From positions 124,001 to 188,000 of the forward strand of contig CAJXSL010000008.1 in NCBI GenBank assembly GCA_913060875.1: DNA of 64,000 nucleotides, written 5' to 3'. Every line of letters starts with the position of its first letter. Position 1 is the first letter of the stretch. Under the pieces are notes generated by a model. That model searched no databases. It saw only the letters and a program-made list of their open reading frames with translations, and had not been told where the DNA came from. The translations under genes were made by a program, and so were the position numbers. Shown here in pieces: positions 47,731-58,400 of this stretch. Source of the stretch: an uncultured Desulfobacteraceae bacterium. GTDB taxonomy: Bacteria > Desulfobacterota > Desulfobacteria > Desulfobacterales > UBA5852.

Positions 47731-47764
47731 AGGGTTTAGCGCATGCCGCTAAACCCTTTTTTTT
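47731..47764 (+). terminator. Rho-independent terminator of the tRNA-Asp transcript
   Basis: AGGGTTTAGCGCATGCCGCTAAACCCTTTTTTTT. Confidence 0.9.
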
Positions 47765-48217
47765 ATGCCGTTGTCGTGGCGGCATCACTGCGGCAACTTC
47801 ATTTAAGACATTTCTCAGGTGCTGGACAATACCGGGAACCAGACCCTATGATGTATACCTTCCATGACGCTGCCAGTAGGTTGCTTATGCCGCGGCGCTT
47901 CTCTAACGCTCCAAATTTTAACTTCACATTTTATTTCATGATGCTTAACTTGTTGAAAAAGCTTTTTATCACACACCGCCTTCAAGCTGAAAAGATTGAG
48001 TGCTGATAGCATTCAAAAAATTCCAGTACTTACTTGAATACTTCTTGAATTTGCCTAGTGAAAGGGTTAGGTAGTAAGCATTCGCTCAAAATGGATGGAT
48101 AGCCTCCGCTTTATGATGGGGATCAGAAATGATTGTTGGCATTACCCAACGTATTTTCACCCAAAGCCCCATACCGCCTGACGATGGGTGTGAGGACAAC
48201 AACTTGAAATGAATCCG

Positions 48218-48245
48218 ACCGCGCTGAATCAGCGCGGTTTTTTTG
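48218..48245 (+). terminator. Rho-independent terminator-like hairpin with no coding gene recognised upstream
   Basis: ACCGCGCTGAATCAGCGCGGT followed by TTTTTT. Confidence 0.75.
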
Positions 48246-48307
48246 TTCATCTAAACAACCATTCATGAAAGGCGTCATCAAACGATTATCGTGAAAGGAG
48301 AATCGCC

Positions 48308-49423
48308 ATGCGTACGACCATTTGGGTCCTTTGCCTTGTATTCCTGGCCACGTGTTTTTCCTTTTCAACAGGCGTTGCGGAACCGTTCAATGAGCAAGCG
48401 CTCTACCAGGCCGCCAAGGCCGAAGGCGAGGTGAATATCTATTCCTATTCATCACGCGTTTTTAAATTTGGTAAGACCTTCGAAGAAAAATATCCCGGCA
48501 TCAAGGTGAATGGTTTCGACATGGATTCCCCCGAGATCGTCACCAAGGTTTTGGCCGAGCAGGCGGCCAAAAATTACGTTGCCGACGTTATTTTCCTGAA
48601 AGACCCCGCAACCGTCATCAATGAACTCTATAACAAAAAACTGGTTTTCAATTATGTGCCGTCGGATTTGGCGGATCTCATTCCAACGCAATACCAGGAA
48701 CCGCTCCTCGTTCATCACGCCAGTGTGGATGCGTTGATCTATAACAACGCGAAGATGAGTGCCCCTCCCATAACGTCGCTGTGGGATTTGACCAAGCCCG
48801 AGTGGAAAGGGCGCGTTATTTTCCCCGACCCCCAGAAACTATCTGAATTTGTCGAAGTACTGGCGACGATTGTCCAGCATGCTGATGAAATGGCCGTGGA
48901 ATACGAAAAAGTGTTTGGCCAAGAGATTAAACTGAGTTCGGGTGTCGAGAATGCCGGCTACGAATGGATTCTCCGACTGCTCAACAACGATGCCATCATC
49001 CAAGGCTCCACGAATGATGTCGCCAAGGCCGTGGGCCTCTCCAGTCAGGACAATCCCCCTGTGGGATTTACAGCCTATTCCCGTTTGCGCGACAAGAAAA
49101 AAGATCCCAATCTCAAATTTGACGTAATGGTGGATATCGCTCCGGTTATGGGGATCAGTACGGATGTGGTTGTTGGCCTCGTCAACGAGACCAAGCACCC
49201 CAATGCCGCCAAGCTGTTGATCCACTGGATGATGGGGGATGCCAAGGGCGGTCAGGGATACAAACCTTATTACGTCTTGGGGAATTTTTCTGTTCGCAAA
49301 GACGTGGCGCCTCCCAAGGGCTCGAAGAGCCTGTCGGACTTGAAGCTTTGGAAGGCGGATCCGAACTACGTATGGTACAATGGGCAAAAGGTTCTCGATT
49401 TCTGGTTGGCGCACCTGCAATAG
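48308..49423 (+). CDS. Fe3+-type ABC transporter substrate-binding protein
   Basis: Signal peptide; AKAEGEVNIYSYSSRVFKFGKTFEEKYPGIKVNGFDMDSPEIVTKVLAEQ; LWDLTKPEWKGRVIFPDP; operon with FbpB/FbpC-like genes. Confidence 0.88.
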   Translation: MRTTIWVLCLVFLATCFSFSTGVAEPFNEQALYQAAKAEGEVNIYSYSSRVFKFGKTFEEKYPGIKVNGFDMDSPEIVTKVLAEQAAKNYVADVIFLKDPATVINELYNKKLVFNYVPSDLADLIPTQYQEPLLVHHASVDALIYNNAKMSAPPITSLWDLTKPEWKGRVIFPDPQKLSEFVEVLATIVQHADEMAVEYEKVFGQEIKLSSGVENAGYEWILRLLNNDAIIQGSTNDVAKAVGLSSQDNPPVGFTAYSRLRDKKKDPNLKFDVMVDIAPVMGISTDVVVGLVNETKHPNAAKLLIHWMMGDAKGGQGYKPYYVLGNFSVRKDVAPPKGSKSLSDLKLWKADPNYVWYNGQKVLDFWLAHLQ

Positions 49424-49530
49424 AGGGGCGCAGGAAACGCGAAGGGGGCGAATGCAGGCGTTAGCGGAATGCATAGATGTCGGTATGTTCTGAATCGAGA
49501 ATGTAATAAAAACGGAGTCGCTCCGGGTCG

Positions 49531-51324
49531 ATGAAAGCACGCAGGACATTTTTAAGTTACAGCCGGTTTAAAAACTACATCCGTCGGCCGCATATCGTCA
49601 TTTCGTTTGTTTTGCTGGCGATTTTGCTTTTCATCGTCCTCCTTCCGTTTGCCAAAATGGTGAAAGATTCTTTTGTTTGGCAGTTCGCCGATATTCGCCT
49701 GTCGCGCCATGCCACTCCGGGGGAATTGACGCTTTTCCACTGGAAACGCGTATTTGCCAGTGCGCTTACCAAAAACACGCTCCTTCGTCCCCTGTATAAC
49801 TCGCTTGCCATCTCGCTCAGCGTGTCCGCCTGCGCCATGACGATCGGGGCTTTTTTGGCATGGCTGGTGGCCCGCACCGATCTTCCCTTTAAAAAATCCA
49901 TTACCACGGTGGCGGTGCTGCCCTACGTCATCCCTTCCTATATTCACGCACTCGCCTGGCTCAACCTTTTCAAGAACGACCGCATCGGGGGGGCTGCGGG
50001 TGTTTTTCAGTATCTCACGGGGCTAAGTCCGCCGGACTGGCTCTCCTACGGGTATCTGCCCATTGTGGTAACGCTATCGATCCACTATTTCCCGTTTACG
50101 TTTCTGCTGGTTTCGGCGGCACTAGCCAGTATCGATTCCAGGTTAGAGGAATCCGGCGAGATCCTGGGCGCCTCACGGACCTATATCCTGCGACGCATCA
50201 CTTTTCCCCTGGTGCTCCCGGCCCTGATGTCCAGTTTTATATTGACCTTCTCCCGCATTCTGGGCACCTTCGGTACCCCTTACTTCCTTGGTACGCCAGT
50301 GCGCTACTACACCCTATCCACCCAAATTTACGCGAACATTATCAATCGTATCCCCTCCGTGGGGTATATCCTGGCTTTTGTGCTGATTGCGATTTCTTCC
50401 GTAATCATTTATCTCAATCAGCGATTGATCGGCAAAAGCAAAAGCTACGTGACCATTGCGGGCAAGGGATTCCAGATCTCGCCGACGGCGCTGGGTAGAT
50501 TGCGCTACCCCGTTTTGGGCATGGTTGCCCTGCTATGTGTTATGTCCGTGCTCCTCCCGTTTTTGCTCATTTTATGGCAAACGTTTGCGCTTTATCCCAG
50601 CGACTACTCCCTAAAGCACCTGACCCTGCTGTTCTGGATCGGAGAGGCCAATACCGCCTTTGCGGAAGGCGAGGCCGGTATCCTGCGCAATCCATTGATT
50701 ATCGGGGCCGCATGGAACAGTATCAAGCTGGCCCTGACGGCATCGGTCCTCGCCGGACTGTTCGGCATTTTTATTGGCTACGCCGTAGTCAAGGGGAGAC
50801 ATACGCGATTGTCTGCGGCCGTCGAACAAATGTCATTTCTGCCCTACCTCGTCCCGGGCATCGCTTTTGGCGCGCTTTATCTGGCTCTTTTCTCCCACAA
50901 TATCGGCCCCATCCCGGCTCTCTATGGCACTTTTTTTCTTGTGGCGCTGGTTTGTGTCGCTAAAAATCTACCGTTCACCGGCCGCGCCGGCATCACGTCC
51001 ATGCTGCAGATCGGAAGCGAACTTGAAGAGGCTTCCGAAACCTTGGGCGCCCGGTGGACCATGCGATTTCGCAAGATCATTCTGCCCCTGTCCATCCAGG
51101 GGGCGATTTCAGGGTTTGTGCTTGTGTTCATTACCGTCATGCGGGAACTCTCGTTGATCATTCTGCTTGTCACGCCGGAAACCCGCACCCTGACGACCAT
51201 GACCTTCCGCTATCAAGAGCAGGGGTATGCCCAGTTCTCCAGCGCCATCAGCGTGCTGATCATCGTCATTGTCGTTGTGGGGGAACTGCTTTCCCGCAGG
51301 CTGGGCCGACAGGGGGCGATATGA
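49531..51324 (+). CDS. Fe3+-type ABC transporter permease (duplicated domain)
   Basis: Two EAA-like loops (EESGEILGASRTYILRRITFPLVLPALMSSFIL; EEASETLGARWTMRFRKIILPLSIQGAISGFVL). Confidence 0.92.
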   Translation: MKARRTFLSYSRFKNYIRRPHIVISFVLLAILLFIVLLPFAKMVKDSFVWQFADIRLSRHATPGELTLFHWKRVFASALTKNTLLRPLYNSLAISLSVSACAMTIGAFLAWLVARTDLPFKKSITTVAVLPYVIPSYIHALAWLNLFKNDRIGGAAGVFQYLTGLSPPDWLSYGYLPIVVTLSIHYFPFTFLLVSAALASIDSRLEESGEILGASRTYILRRITFPLVLPALMSSFILTFSRILGTFGTPYFLGTPVRYYTLSTQIYANIINRIPSVGYILAFVLIAISSVIIYLNQRLIGKSKSYVTIAGKGFQISPTALGRLRYPVLGMVALLCVMSVLLPFLLILWQTFALYPSDYSLKHLTLLFWIGEANTAFAEGEAGILRNPLIIGAAWNSIKLALTASVLAGLFGIFIGYAVVKGRHTRLSAAVEQMSFLPYLVPGIAFGALYLALFSHNIGPIPALYGTFFLVALVCVAKNLPFTGRAGITSMLQIGSELEEASETLGARWTMRFRKIILPLSIQGAISGFVLVFITVMRELSLIILLVTPETRTLTTMTFRYQEQGYAQFSSAISVLIIVIVVVGELLSRRLGRQGAI

Positions 51325-51395
51325 TGAGCGCCTCCCCGTCCGGGAAACGCTGCCAGAGCGCCGGCTAAAGCGGCGTGGCATTGGAATCGGAAGAT

Positions 51396-52508
51396 ATGGA
51401 AACGCCCCTCATTGAGGTCAAAAATCTGCGGAAAGTGTTTGGCCACGTGGTGGCCGTGGATAACGTCAGCTTTGCCATCCAGGAGAAGGAATTCCTCGCC
51501 CTTCTGGGGCCGTCCGGATGCGGCAAGACCACGATCCTGAGAATGATTGCTGGACTGGAGATACCCACCCAAGGGGAAATCTATCTCAAAGGACGCCTCG
51601 TCTTTTCCAGCAGCAAAGGTATTTTCCTGCCAGCCAGAGAAAGATCCGTTGGATTGGTTTTCCAAAGTTATGCCCTGTGGCCCCATATGACGGTATCCGA
51701 GAATATTGCCTTCGGGCTCAAGGTGAAGCGTGAAAACGCCAAAAGCATCGCGAAAAAGGTGGACGATATACTCGCCTACATGCAGCTCGACAACATGCAG
51801 AAGCGCTACCCCCAGGAGATGAGCGGCGGCCAGCAGCAGCGGGTGGCCCTGGCCCGCATGTTGGTGAACAAACCGGACATCCTGCTGATGGACGAACCCC
51901 TGTCCAACCTGGACGCCAAACTGCGCCTCGAAATGCGGGCGGAGATCAAAAATATCCATTCCCAAACCGGTGCGACGACGGTTTATGTGACCCACGATCA
52001 GGTGGAAGGCCAGACCATGGCAAGCCACATCGCCGTGATCAATCGTGGTCTCATTGAACAGATAGCACCCCCCAAGACCATTTACAGGCATCCGGCCAAC
52101 CTTTTCGTAGCGGATTTCATCGGCTACCCGGCAATCAATATGATAAAGGGCCGAACCGGCCGTCAAGGGGACGAATGCGGTGTGTTCGTCGAAAATGGGG
52201 ATGTGTTTTTACGAACAACCTACAAGGACCTCCCCACCGGCATGAACGTGGTGGCGGGAATACGACCGGAAAGCATCCTCATTGTGGAGCAAAAGCAGTT
52301 GAATTCCCTGGAAGGCGAAGTCCGTACGGTTCTCCCGGCTGGGCCGGAAACCGTTCTGCGCGTGCGGTGCGGCGGACAAACATTCAGCCTCCTTGCAACT
52401 CAGGAAATCAGCCTGTCATCCGGGGCCAGGATCAAGATGGTCTTGCCTCCTGATAGCATCCTCGTTTTCGAGCAGGAATCCGGACGATTAATCTCTGAAG
52501 AGTCATGA
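51396..52508 (+). CDS. Fe3+/spermidine-type ABC transporter ATP-binding protein
   Basis: LLGPSGCGKTTILRMIAGLEIPTQG, MSGGQQQRVALARMLVNKPDILLMDEPLSNLDAKLRLEMR; C-terminal TOBE-like region. Confidence 0.94.
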   Translation: METPLIEVKNLRKVFGHVVAVDNVSFAIQEKEFLALLGPSGCGKTTILRMIAGLEIPTQGEIYLKGRLVFSSSKGIFLPARERSVGLVFQSYALWPHMTVSENIAFGLKVKRENAKSIAKKVDDILAYMQLDNMQKRYPQEMSGGQQQRVALARMLVNKPDILLMDEPLSNLDAKLRLEMRAEIKNIHSQTGATTVYVTHDQVEGQTMASHIAVINRGLIEQIAPPKTIYRHPANLFVADFIGYPAINMIKGRTGRQGDECGVFVENGDVFLRTTYKDLPTGMNVVAGIRPESILIVEQKQLNSLEGEVRTVLPAGPETVLRVRCGGQTFSLLATQEISLSSGARIKMVLPPDSILVFEQESGRLISEES

Positions 52509-52512
52509 CAAC

Positions 52513-53757
52513 ATGAAAAAAGATCGATTGAAGGCATTTCGCGAGGACTCACGCAGGGCCGCCGCACTTTTTTTCAAGGTCGCCGTCGGCCGTTCCCGGG
52601 TTTCCACCACCGTCGTTCATCACAATGACGCTGACGGCATTGCGGCCGCGGCCGCCCTTGCCTGTGTCTTTCGCAAGCTAGTTATAAGCTGTCGACTGCT
52701 CCCGATCGAGAAGGTACATGCGCCTGTGGTTGAGGCCATTCATGCTGCAGAAAGAGGTTGTATCCTCTATGCCGATCTGGGCGGTCAGTCCTGTCATTTG
52801 ATCGACAGGTATACGCGCGACGATCAGTTGGTGATCATCCTGGACCACCATTTGCCAGGGGCGGCCCCTTCTGACCAGATCGTTCATTTGAATCCCGAAC
52901 ATGAAGGCATCAGCGGCGATATCGACGCATCGGGGGCTGCTGTATGCGCCCTTTTCGCCGATGAACTTCTCAAGGCGGCCTTCTTTGAGGCCCGCGATTC
53001 GAAAGCCTTGCTGGCCCTGATGGGGGTGATCGGGGCGGTTGGGGACGGCCAGATGACCTCGGGGACCATGACGGGCCTGAATCGATTGCTGCTCGATACA
53101 GCCCTTGAACAGGGCGAAGTTTCCCTTTGCCAAGGGGGGTATACGATACCCCGTTACAGCAACAGACCCATAGAGGAGATTGTGGACCTATTGAATCTCC
53201 TTGGATCCGTGGGCTTTTATTCCGGGCACGCCACGACGGGCGTTGACTATCTGCTTGGGATAGAGGGGCAGGAGGCACTTCGGATTGCCGAAAGGCTTGC
53301 CGCGTTAAAATCGTCGTGTTTTGAAAGGGAAGCCGAAGCCATTCGCTACAAGGGCCTTTCGGGGTCCACGCATATACAGTGGATTGATGTAAAGGGTCGT
53401 TTTGTGCCCATGGGTGTCAAAGCCATCGGCCTTTTCCTGGAATTCCTCACCGAACGGGAACAGGTTGCACTGGATAAATATATTATCGGTTTTCAGCATC
53501 TACCCGCCGAAATGCCTGGAATCGGCTTCATCCAGGGCAAGCTGACCAAAATATCCGCCCGCGTTCCCCGACAGTTGAAGGCTCGGATTGTTGAAGGGCA
53601 GTTTCCGGATTTGATGACCCTTATTCCGCGTGCGACCGAGCGCGTAGGGGGCGCCGCAGACGGATGTCATCGCTTTGCCGCGGCATCCCTGATCGAACAG
53701 GGGCGGGAAGGGGCTTTTTTACAGGCGCTTGAAGATGTGTTGTCAGAAAAGTGGTAG
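52513..53757 (+). CDS. DHH family phosphoesterase
   Basis: VVHHNDADGIAAAAALACVF, ILYADLGGQ, VIILDHHLPG, DIDASGAAVCALFADELL. Confidence 0.88.
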   Translation: MKKDRLKAFREDSRRAAALFFKVAVGRSRVSTTVVHHNDADGIAAAAALACVFRKLVISCRLLPIEKVHAPVVEAIHAAERGCILYADLGGQSCHLIDRYTRDDQLVIILDHHLPGAAPSDQIVHLNPEHEGISGDIDASGAAVCALFADELLKAAFFEARDSKALLALMGVIGAVGDGQMTSGTMTGLNRLLLDTALEQGEVSLCQGGYTIPRYSNRPIEEIVDLLNLLGSVGFYSGHATTGVDYLLGIEGQEALRIAERLAALKSSCFEREAEAIRYKGLSGSTHIQWIDVKGRFVPMGVKAIGLFLEFLTEREQVALDKYIIGFQHLPAEMPGIGFIQGKLTKISARVPRQLKARIVEGQFPDLMTLIPRATERVGGAADGCHRFAAASLIEQGREGAFLQALEDVLSEKW

Positions 53758-53896
53758 ACGATACCGCCTATACGCAAATAACGAAACAAGAAAGAATTGG
53801 ACCGATAAGCCCAAGCGGATGCCGGACAGACATTAAGGATCGAGAGCGGGGGCAACCATTATCCCGGGGACTTCGCCCGGCAATCAATAGATTGAC

Positions 53897-53965
53897 AGGG
53901 CGCTTTCCAGATCAGAAACTCTAATGCCTGGGAGGGCGCGCATTCGCGTTTCGTCGCTCCCGCCA
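53897..53965 (+). pseudogene. Degenerate tRNA-Asp copy
   Basis: AGGGCGCTTTCCAGATCAG...GCCTGGGAGGGCGCGCATTCGCGTTTCGTCGCTCCCGCCA: 3' half matches tRNA-Asp with ~5 substitutions in 35 nt; anticodon arm deleted. Confidence 0.75.
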
Positions 53966-53975
53966 CGAAATCAAT

Positions 53976-54008
53976 AGGGTTTAGCGCATGCCGCTAGACC
54001 CTTTTTTT
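53976..54008 (+). terminator. Duplicated copy of the tRNA-Asp terminator
   Basis: AGGGTTTAGCGCATGCCGCTAGACCCTTTTTTT, one substitution from 47731-47764 plus a shorter T-run. Confidence 0.85.
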
Positions 54009-54047
54009 ATGGCCTGGGCAGTAGCGGAACTATAGCTGCAATTTTTT

Positions 54048-55121
54048 TCAATAGGGTGCAGGTGGATTTTGGTCCTTATCGGGATTCAGATCGGCAGGCA
54101 CCAGCGTGAAGCGCCCCGTATCGGGATCCGGCGACAGCCCATAGTGCATGCGCGCCAATTGCGCTCGGGCCAGTTCCAGATCGAGGGGCGTCTCGATGAA
54201 AAAGGGATTGCCCGCCGGGTCGATCACATAGTAGCGTCCCTCCACCAAGCGTTCCAGCATGCGGTAGTAGCGAATGTAGTTGTTGGTCAGTTCCGCTTTA
54301 AATCCGGAGCTGATGTGTATTCGGGCCCTGGCCGCATCCGTCAGGATATGGTCGATGGCCCAGCATTCCAGGGTGAGCTTTACCGCGGTCAGATGGTGTC
54401 TCAAAAAGCGCTTGCGGTTTAGGCGAAACGTACCGAAATCCATGCCATGACCCATGCACGCCAGGCGCGGAATTTCGTAGTTTTGCAGTGCGGCGATCAA
54501 GTCGGCTACGGTGGTGATGCCTTCTCCGTCAAAAGCGGCGTCAAAAAGGATGATCGGGAAGGGTTCGTTCCTGCCGAATCGTTCCTTAAAAAAGAAGGTA
54601 CCCATCTCCACATTAGGTGGTGCCACGAACTGCTCGATAAAGAAGGCATACTCTTCTGCGTCTCCACCGGGGTGCATCCGGCGGAAGAGGCTTTCGAAAT
54701 AAGGGCGATGACGTTCGATAAAGACCCGAATTTCTCCCTGGCCGACGACAAACTGGGATACATGGCGGTCATCCAGATAAGGCTGGATTCGCTCATCGAA
54801 AAATTGGCGCAAGGGCGAGGAATTCGACGGGTGGTAGGTGCCCAGGCACTCGATCAGCAGGGCGTCGGCATCGCCTGCCGGTGGCGGGCCGGATAGAGCG
54901 GCCCATGTGTTGGACGATTCCAGAGGGATTCCGATGACAATCGCCAGAGTGGCCACGTATAATGCCAACGCCTGGCAGATTAGCCCGAATATTTCATGAA
55001 AATTTTTAGCACAATAAATTTTATATAAATATATCGACGGCATAAGCGCTATTCGAGGTTTGATTTTTCGGTAACAGTTTGTAACCTGCGCTGTTTTCCA
55101 AAAAGGCAGAAAAAATTTCAC
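54048..55121 (-). CDS. Hypothetical protein, one N-terminal hydrophobic segment, no family recognised
   Basis: 357-aa ORF; IFGLICQALALYVATLAIVIGIPL then a soluble region (CLGTYHPSNSSPLRQFFDERIQPYLDDRHVSQFVVGQGEIRVFIERHRPYFESLFRRMHPGGDAEEYAFFIEQFV). Confidence 0.7.
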   Translation of the reverse strand: MKFFLPFWKTAQVTNCYRKIKPRIALMPSIYLYKIYCAKNFHEIFGLICQALALYVATLAIVIGIPLESSNTWAALSGPPPAGDADALLIECLGTYHPSNSSPLRQFFDERIQPYLDDRHVSQFVVGQGEIRVFIERHRPYFESLFRRMHPGGDAEEYAFFIEQFVAPPNVEMGTFFFKERFGRNEPFPIILFDAAFDGEGITTVADLIAALQNYEIPRLACMGHGMDFGTFRLNRKRFLRHHLTAVKLTLECWAIDHILTDAARARIHISSGFKAELTNNYIRYYRMLERLVEGRYYVIDPAGNPFFIETPLDLELARAQLARMHYGLSPDPDTGRFTLVPADLNPDKDQNPPAPY

Positions 55122-55219
55122 CCTACGGGCGCGCCCGAGATGCCCATTGGCTGCGTTATCAGGGGCTTGCGGTACAGGCGTACAGCGGCGCCCCTGATGC
55201 CTTGCCCATGAACATCTCG

Positions 55220-55240
55220 AACGCGAGAAATATCCGGGTT
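55220..55240. repeat. Dispersed repeat copy 3 (AACGCGAGAAATATCCGGGTT)
   Basis: Matches 32571-32591 and 32762-32782. Confidence 0.7.
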
Positions 55241-55439
55241 AGCAGCCGGTGGTTGCTCATGGTATGTTGCCTCATGTCCTGGAAGCTGTATGGTGAGGGT
55301 TGACACGACAGGATCTGCTGTCGACATTTCATACGTCAATGGCGTAATTTTTGCAAATTGTGTGGGGCTGATGAAAGCTGGCGGAACACCCTCCACAATG
55401 GATGGTTTGGACCGGGCAGTGGTACAGGGGAGTTATGGA

Positions 55440-58400
55440 ATGACAAAACGATGGTTTCGCGTTGCCATGATGGGATTGGTGCTGATGGCGGTCGCGTCTT
55501 TTGGGGGCGGTGCTGCCCGGGCGGTGGCCTCCGACCGATTGAACGTGCTGCACCTCAATTCCTATCAGGACGGCTATATCTGGTCGGACAGCCTGACTGA
55601 AGGCCTTAAGAGCGTCATTGGCGCAAGTGATCTGAATATTGCCCTCAATATTGAATATATGGATTCCAAACAGCGCTATGACGACAATGTCAAAATGTCC
55701 CTTTATGGGATCTATGCTTTTAAATATCAGGGGATTGACATCGATGCCATCGTTGTTTCCGACAACAACGCCTTCGATTTTATTTTGCAGTTTCGCGACC
55801 GTTTGTTCCCCGGCATTCCCGTGATCTTTTGCGGCATCAACGATTTCAACGCTTCCTTGATTCGCGACCAGGCCAATATAACCGGCGTGACGGAAGACTT
55901 CGATGTCAAAACCAACCTGCGTATGGCCTTGCGCTTTCATCCGGAACGCCGCAAGATTGTCGTCATCGGCGATTTGGGCACCACCGGCCGGGCCATCGGC
56001 AACCAGGTCCGGGCGGCCATCGCCGATTTCCACGACCGGCCGGAAATCGAGTTTGTGGTTTCCGATCAACTCCAGCCTATTCTGGAGCAGGCCAAGGCGG
56101 TGGCCGAAGAGGCCATTTTTTATTTTATCCCCTTCTACATGGATGACGAAGGGGAACGCTATTCGGCCAATGAGATTCTCAGCAAGCTCTACACCGCGAC
56201 CGATGCCCCCATTTACAGCAACTGGGAATTCATGCTGGGATCCGGCATCGTGGGGGGAAAAGTGTTGAGTGGTTTTGCCCACGGGGCGGCTGCGGGCGAT
56301 ATTCTGGTACGGGTGCTCAAGGGGGAAAAGCCTGCCGACATCCCGGTGCAGGCGCCCAACGACGAGCCCTATATTTTCGACAACAACTTGTTGAAACGGT
56401 TTGAAATATCCACATCGGACCTGCCGCCGGAAAGCTCCCTGATCAACCATACCTCCTATCTGTTCCAAATCAACCGGCAGCTTTTTTGGGCGCTGGTGAT
56501 CGGTATGACGGTCATCACGGTGACCCTGGTGGTGCTGATGTTCAACATCTCCGAGCGGCGGGCGATCGAGCAGCGCATCAAGGAGCAGCTGGCTTTCGTC
56601 AAGCTCCTGATGAATACCATCCCCATTCCGATTTATTTCCAAGATCAACATGGTGTCGTAACGGAATGCAACGAAGCCTTTGAGAAATGGTTTCAACTCG
56701 ACCGCCGCAATATCATCGGCCGCAATATCAAAAGTTTCAGCGCCGTCGGTCCGGCGCAATTGACCGATGGGGTCGACGACGAGTTGATGACGCAGGACGG
56801 GATCCGGATATACGAAGCCAGTTTGTCCACGGCCGGCCCGGACCGCCAGGACGTGATCTTGCACAAAGCCTCCTACGGCAATGCCAAAGGCGAAATATCG
56901 GGTCTGGTGGGGGTCGTCTACGATATCACGGCACGGAAAAAGGCCGAACGCGAGTTGATCGAGGCGGAAGAGAAGTATCGGAGTATTTTCGAAAATTCCG
57001 CTTTAGGGATCTTCCGGGCCTCGGCGGACGGCCGTATCTTGGACGCCAATCCGGCCCTGGCCAACATGCTGGGCTTTGACAGTTTAACCGAGCTGAAGAT
57101 GGCCGGTGCGGAAATGCCCGGTGCCCTTTGTTTCAAGCCTCAAAAGCCGGTGGATCCCACCATCGATGGACTGGCCCCGGTGCAGTTCGAGCGGGAGTGC
57201 TGGACCCAGGATGGGCGTAAGATTATCGTAACCCAGCATCTTCGCTCGGTATGGGGCGAAGATGGCGGGATTCGCTACTATGAAGGGTTTATTGAAGATA
57301 TTAGCCAGCGTAAGACCGCCGAGAAGAACTTGCGTGAATCCCAGCAGATGCTCAAACTGGTACTGGACAATATCCCGCAGCTGGTTCACTGGAAAGATCG
57401 GGATTTGCGTTATCTGGGTGCCAACAAAAGTTTTGGGGCGTTTTTCAATATTGACGATGTGGATGACATCATCGGCAAACAGGACCTTGATCTGTTTCTT
57501 AAAAAGGCGGAAGCCGTCAAAAGCATGGATACCGACCGGGCGGTGACGACTTCCAACCAGCCCGCCTACCGCATGCGCTGGCCGGTCCACAACCGGCAGG
57601 GCGAAAAGAAATGGATGCTGGTCAACCGTATGCCGCTGCATGACGATAAGGGGGATGTGGTGGGCGTATTGTCCAGCGCGGAGGATGTCACCCAGAATAT
57701 CATCATGGAGCGCCGCATGCTGGAATCCACCAAAATGGAGGCCATCGGAACGCTTGCCGGCGGCATTGCGCATGATTTCAACAATATCTTGACATCCATC
57801 TATAACTCCACCGAACTGGCTCTGGAAGACCTTGCTTCTGACAGCCAGACCGCCAGGGATTTGCGGCGTAGCCTGAAAGCAGCTGAGCGCGGCAGCCAAC
57901 TGGTGCAGCAGATCCTGACCTTCAGCCGGGCGGACCAGGAAGGCATCCACATGACGGACATTGCCGGCGTGGTGGAGGAGGCCGTTCAGTTGATCAGTGC
58001 ATCACTGCCCGGGAACATCGAAATGGATGTTCATATCGAACCCCATCTCAGCCCTTGTATGGCCGACCCAACCCAGTTTCATCAGGTGGTTATGAATCTC
58101 TGCACCAATTCGTTCCAGGCCCTCAAAGAAAAAGGCGGAAAAATCCGCATTATGCTCCAGCAGATGGATCTCAATGGCAATGAAGCCGAACTGCTGGGAA
58201 TTAGGGAGGGGGCCTATCTTAAACTCAGCATTGCGGATAACGGTCCCGGCATTCCCATTGAGATCCAGGACAAGATTTTCGATCCGTTTTTTACCACCAA
58301 GGGCAAGGGGGAGGGAACCGGGCTCGGTCTTGCGGTGGCCCACGGCATTATCAAAGGGCATAATGGGGCGGCGCGGGTCAGCAGCAATCCCGGTGTTGAA

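Noticed and set aside
47765-53896. Prophage or integrative element with an integrase inside the tRNA-Asp-bounded segment
   Set aside because: No integrase, excisionase or phage gene is present; only transporter and DHH genes, so the island call rests on the repeat alone.
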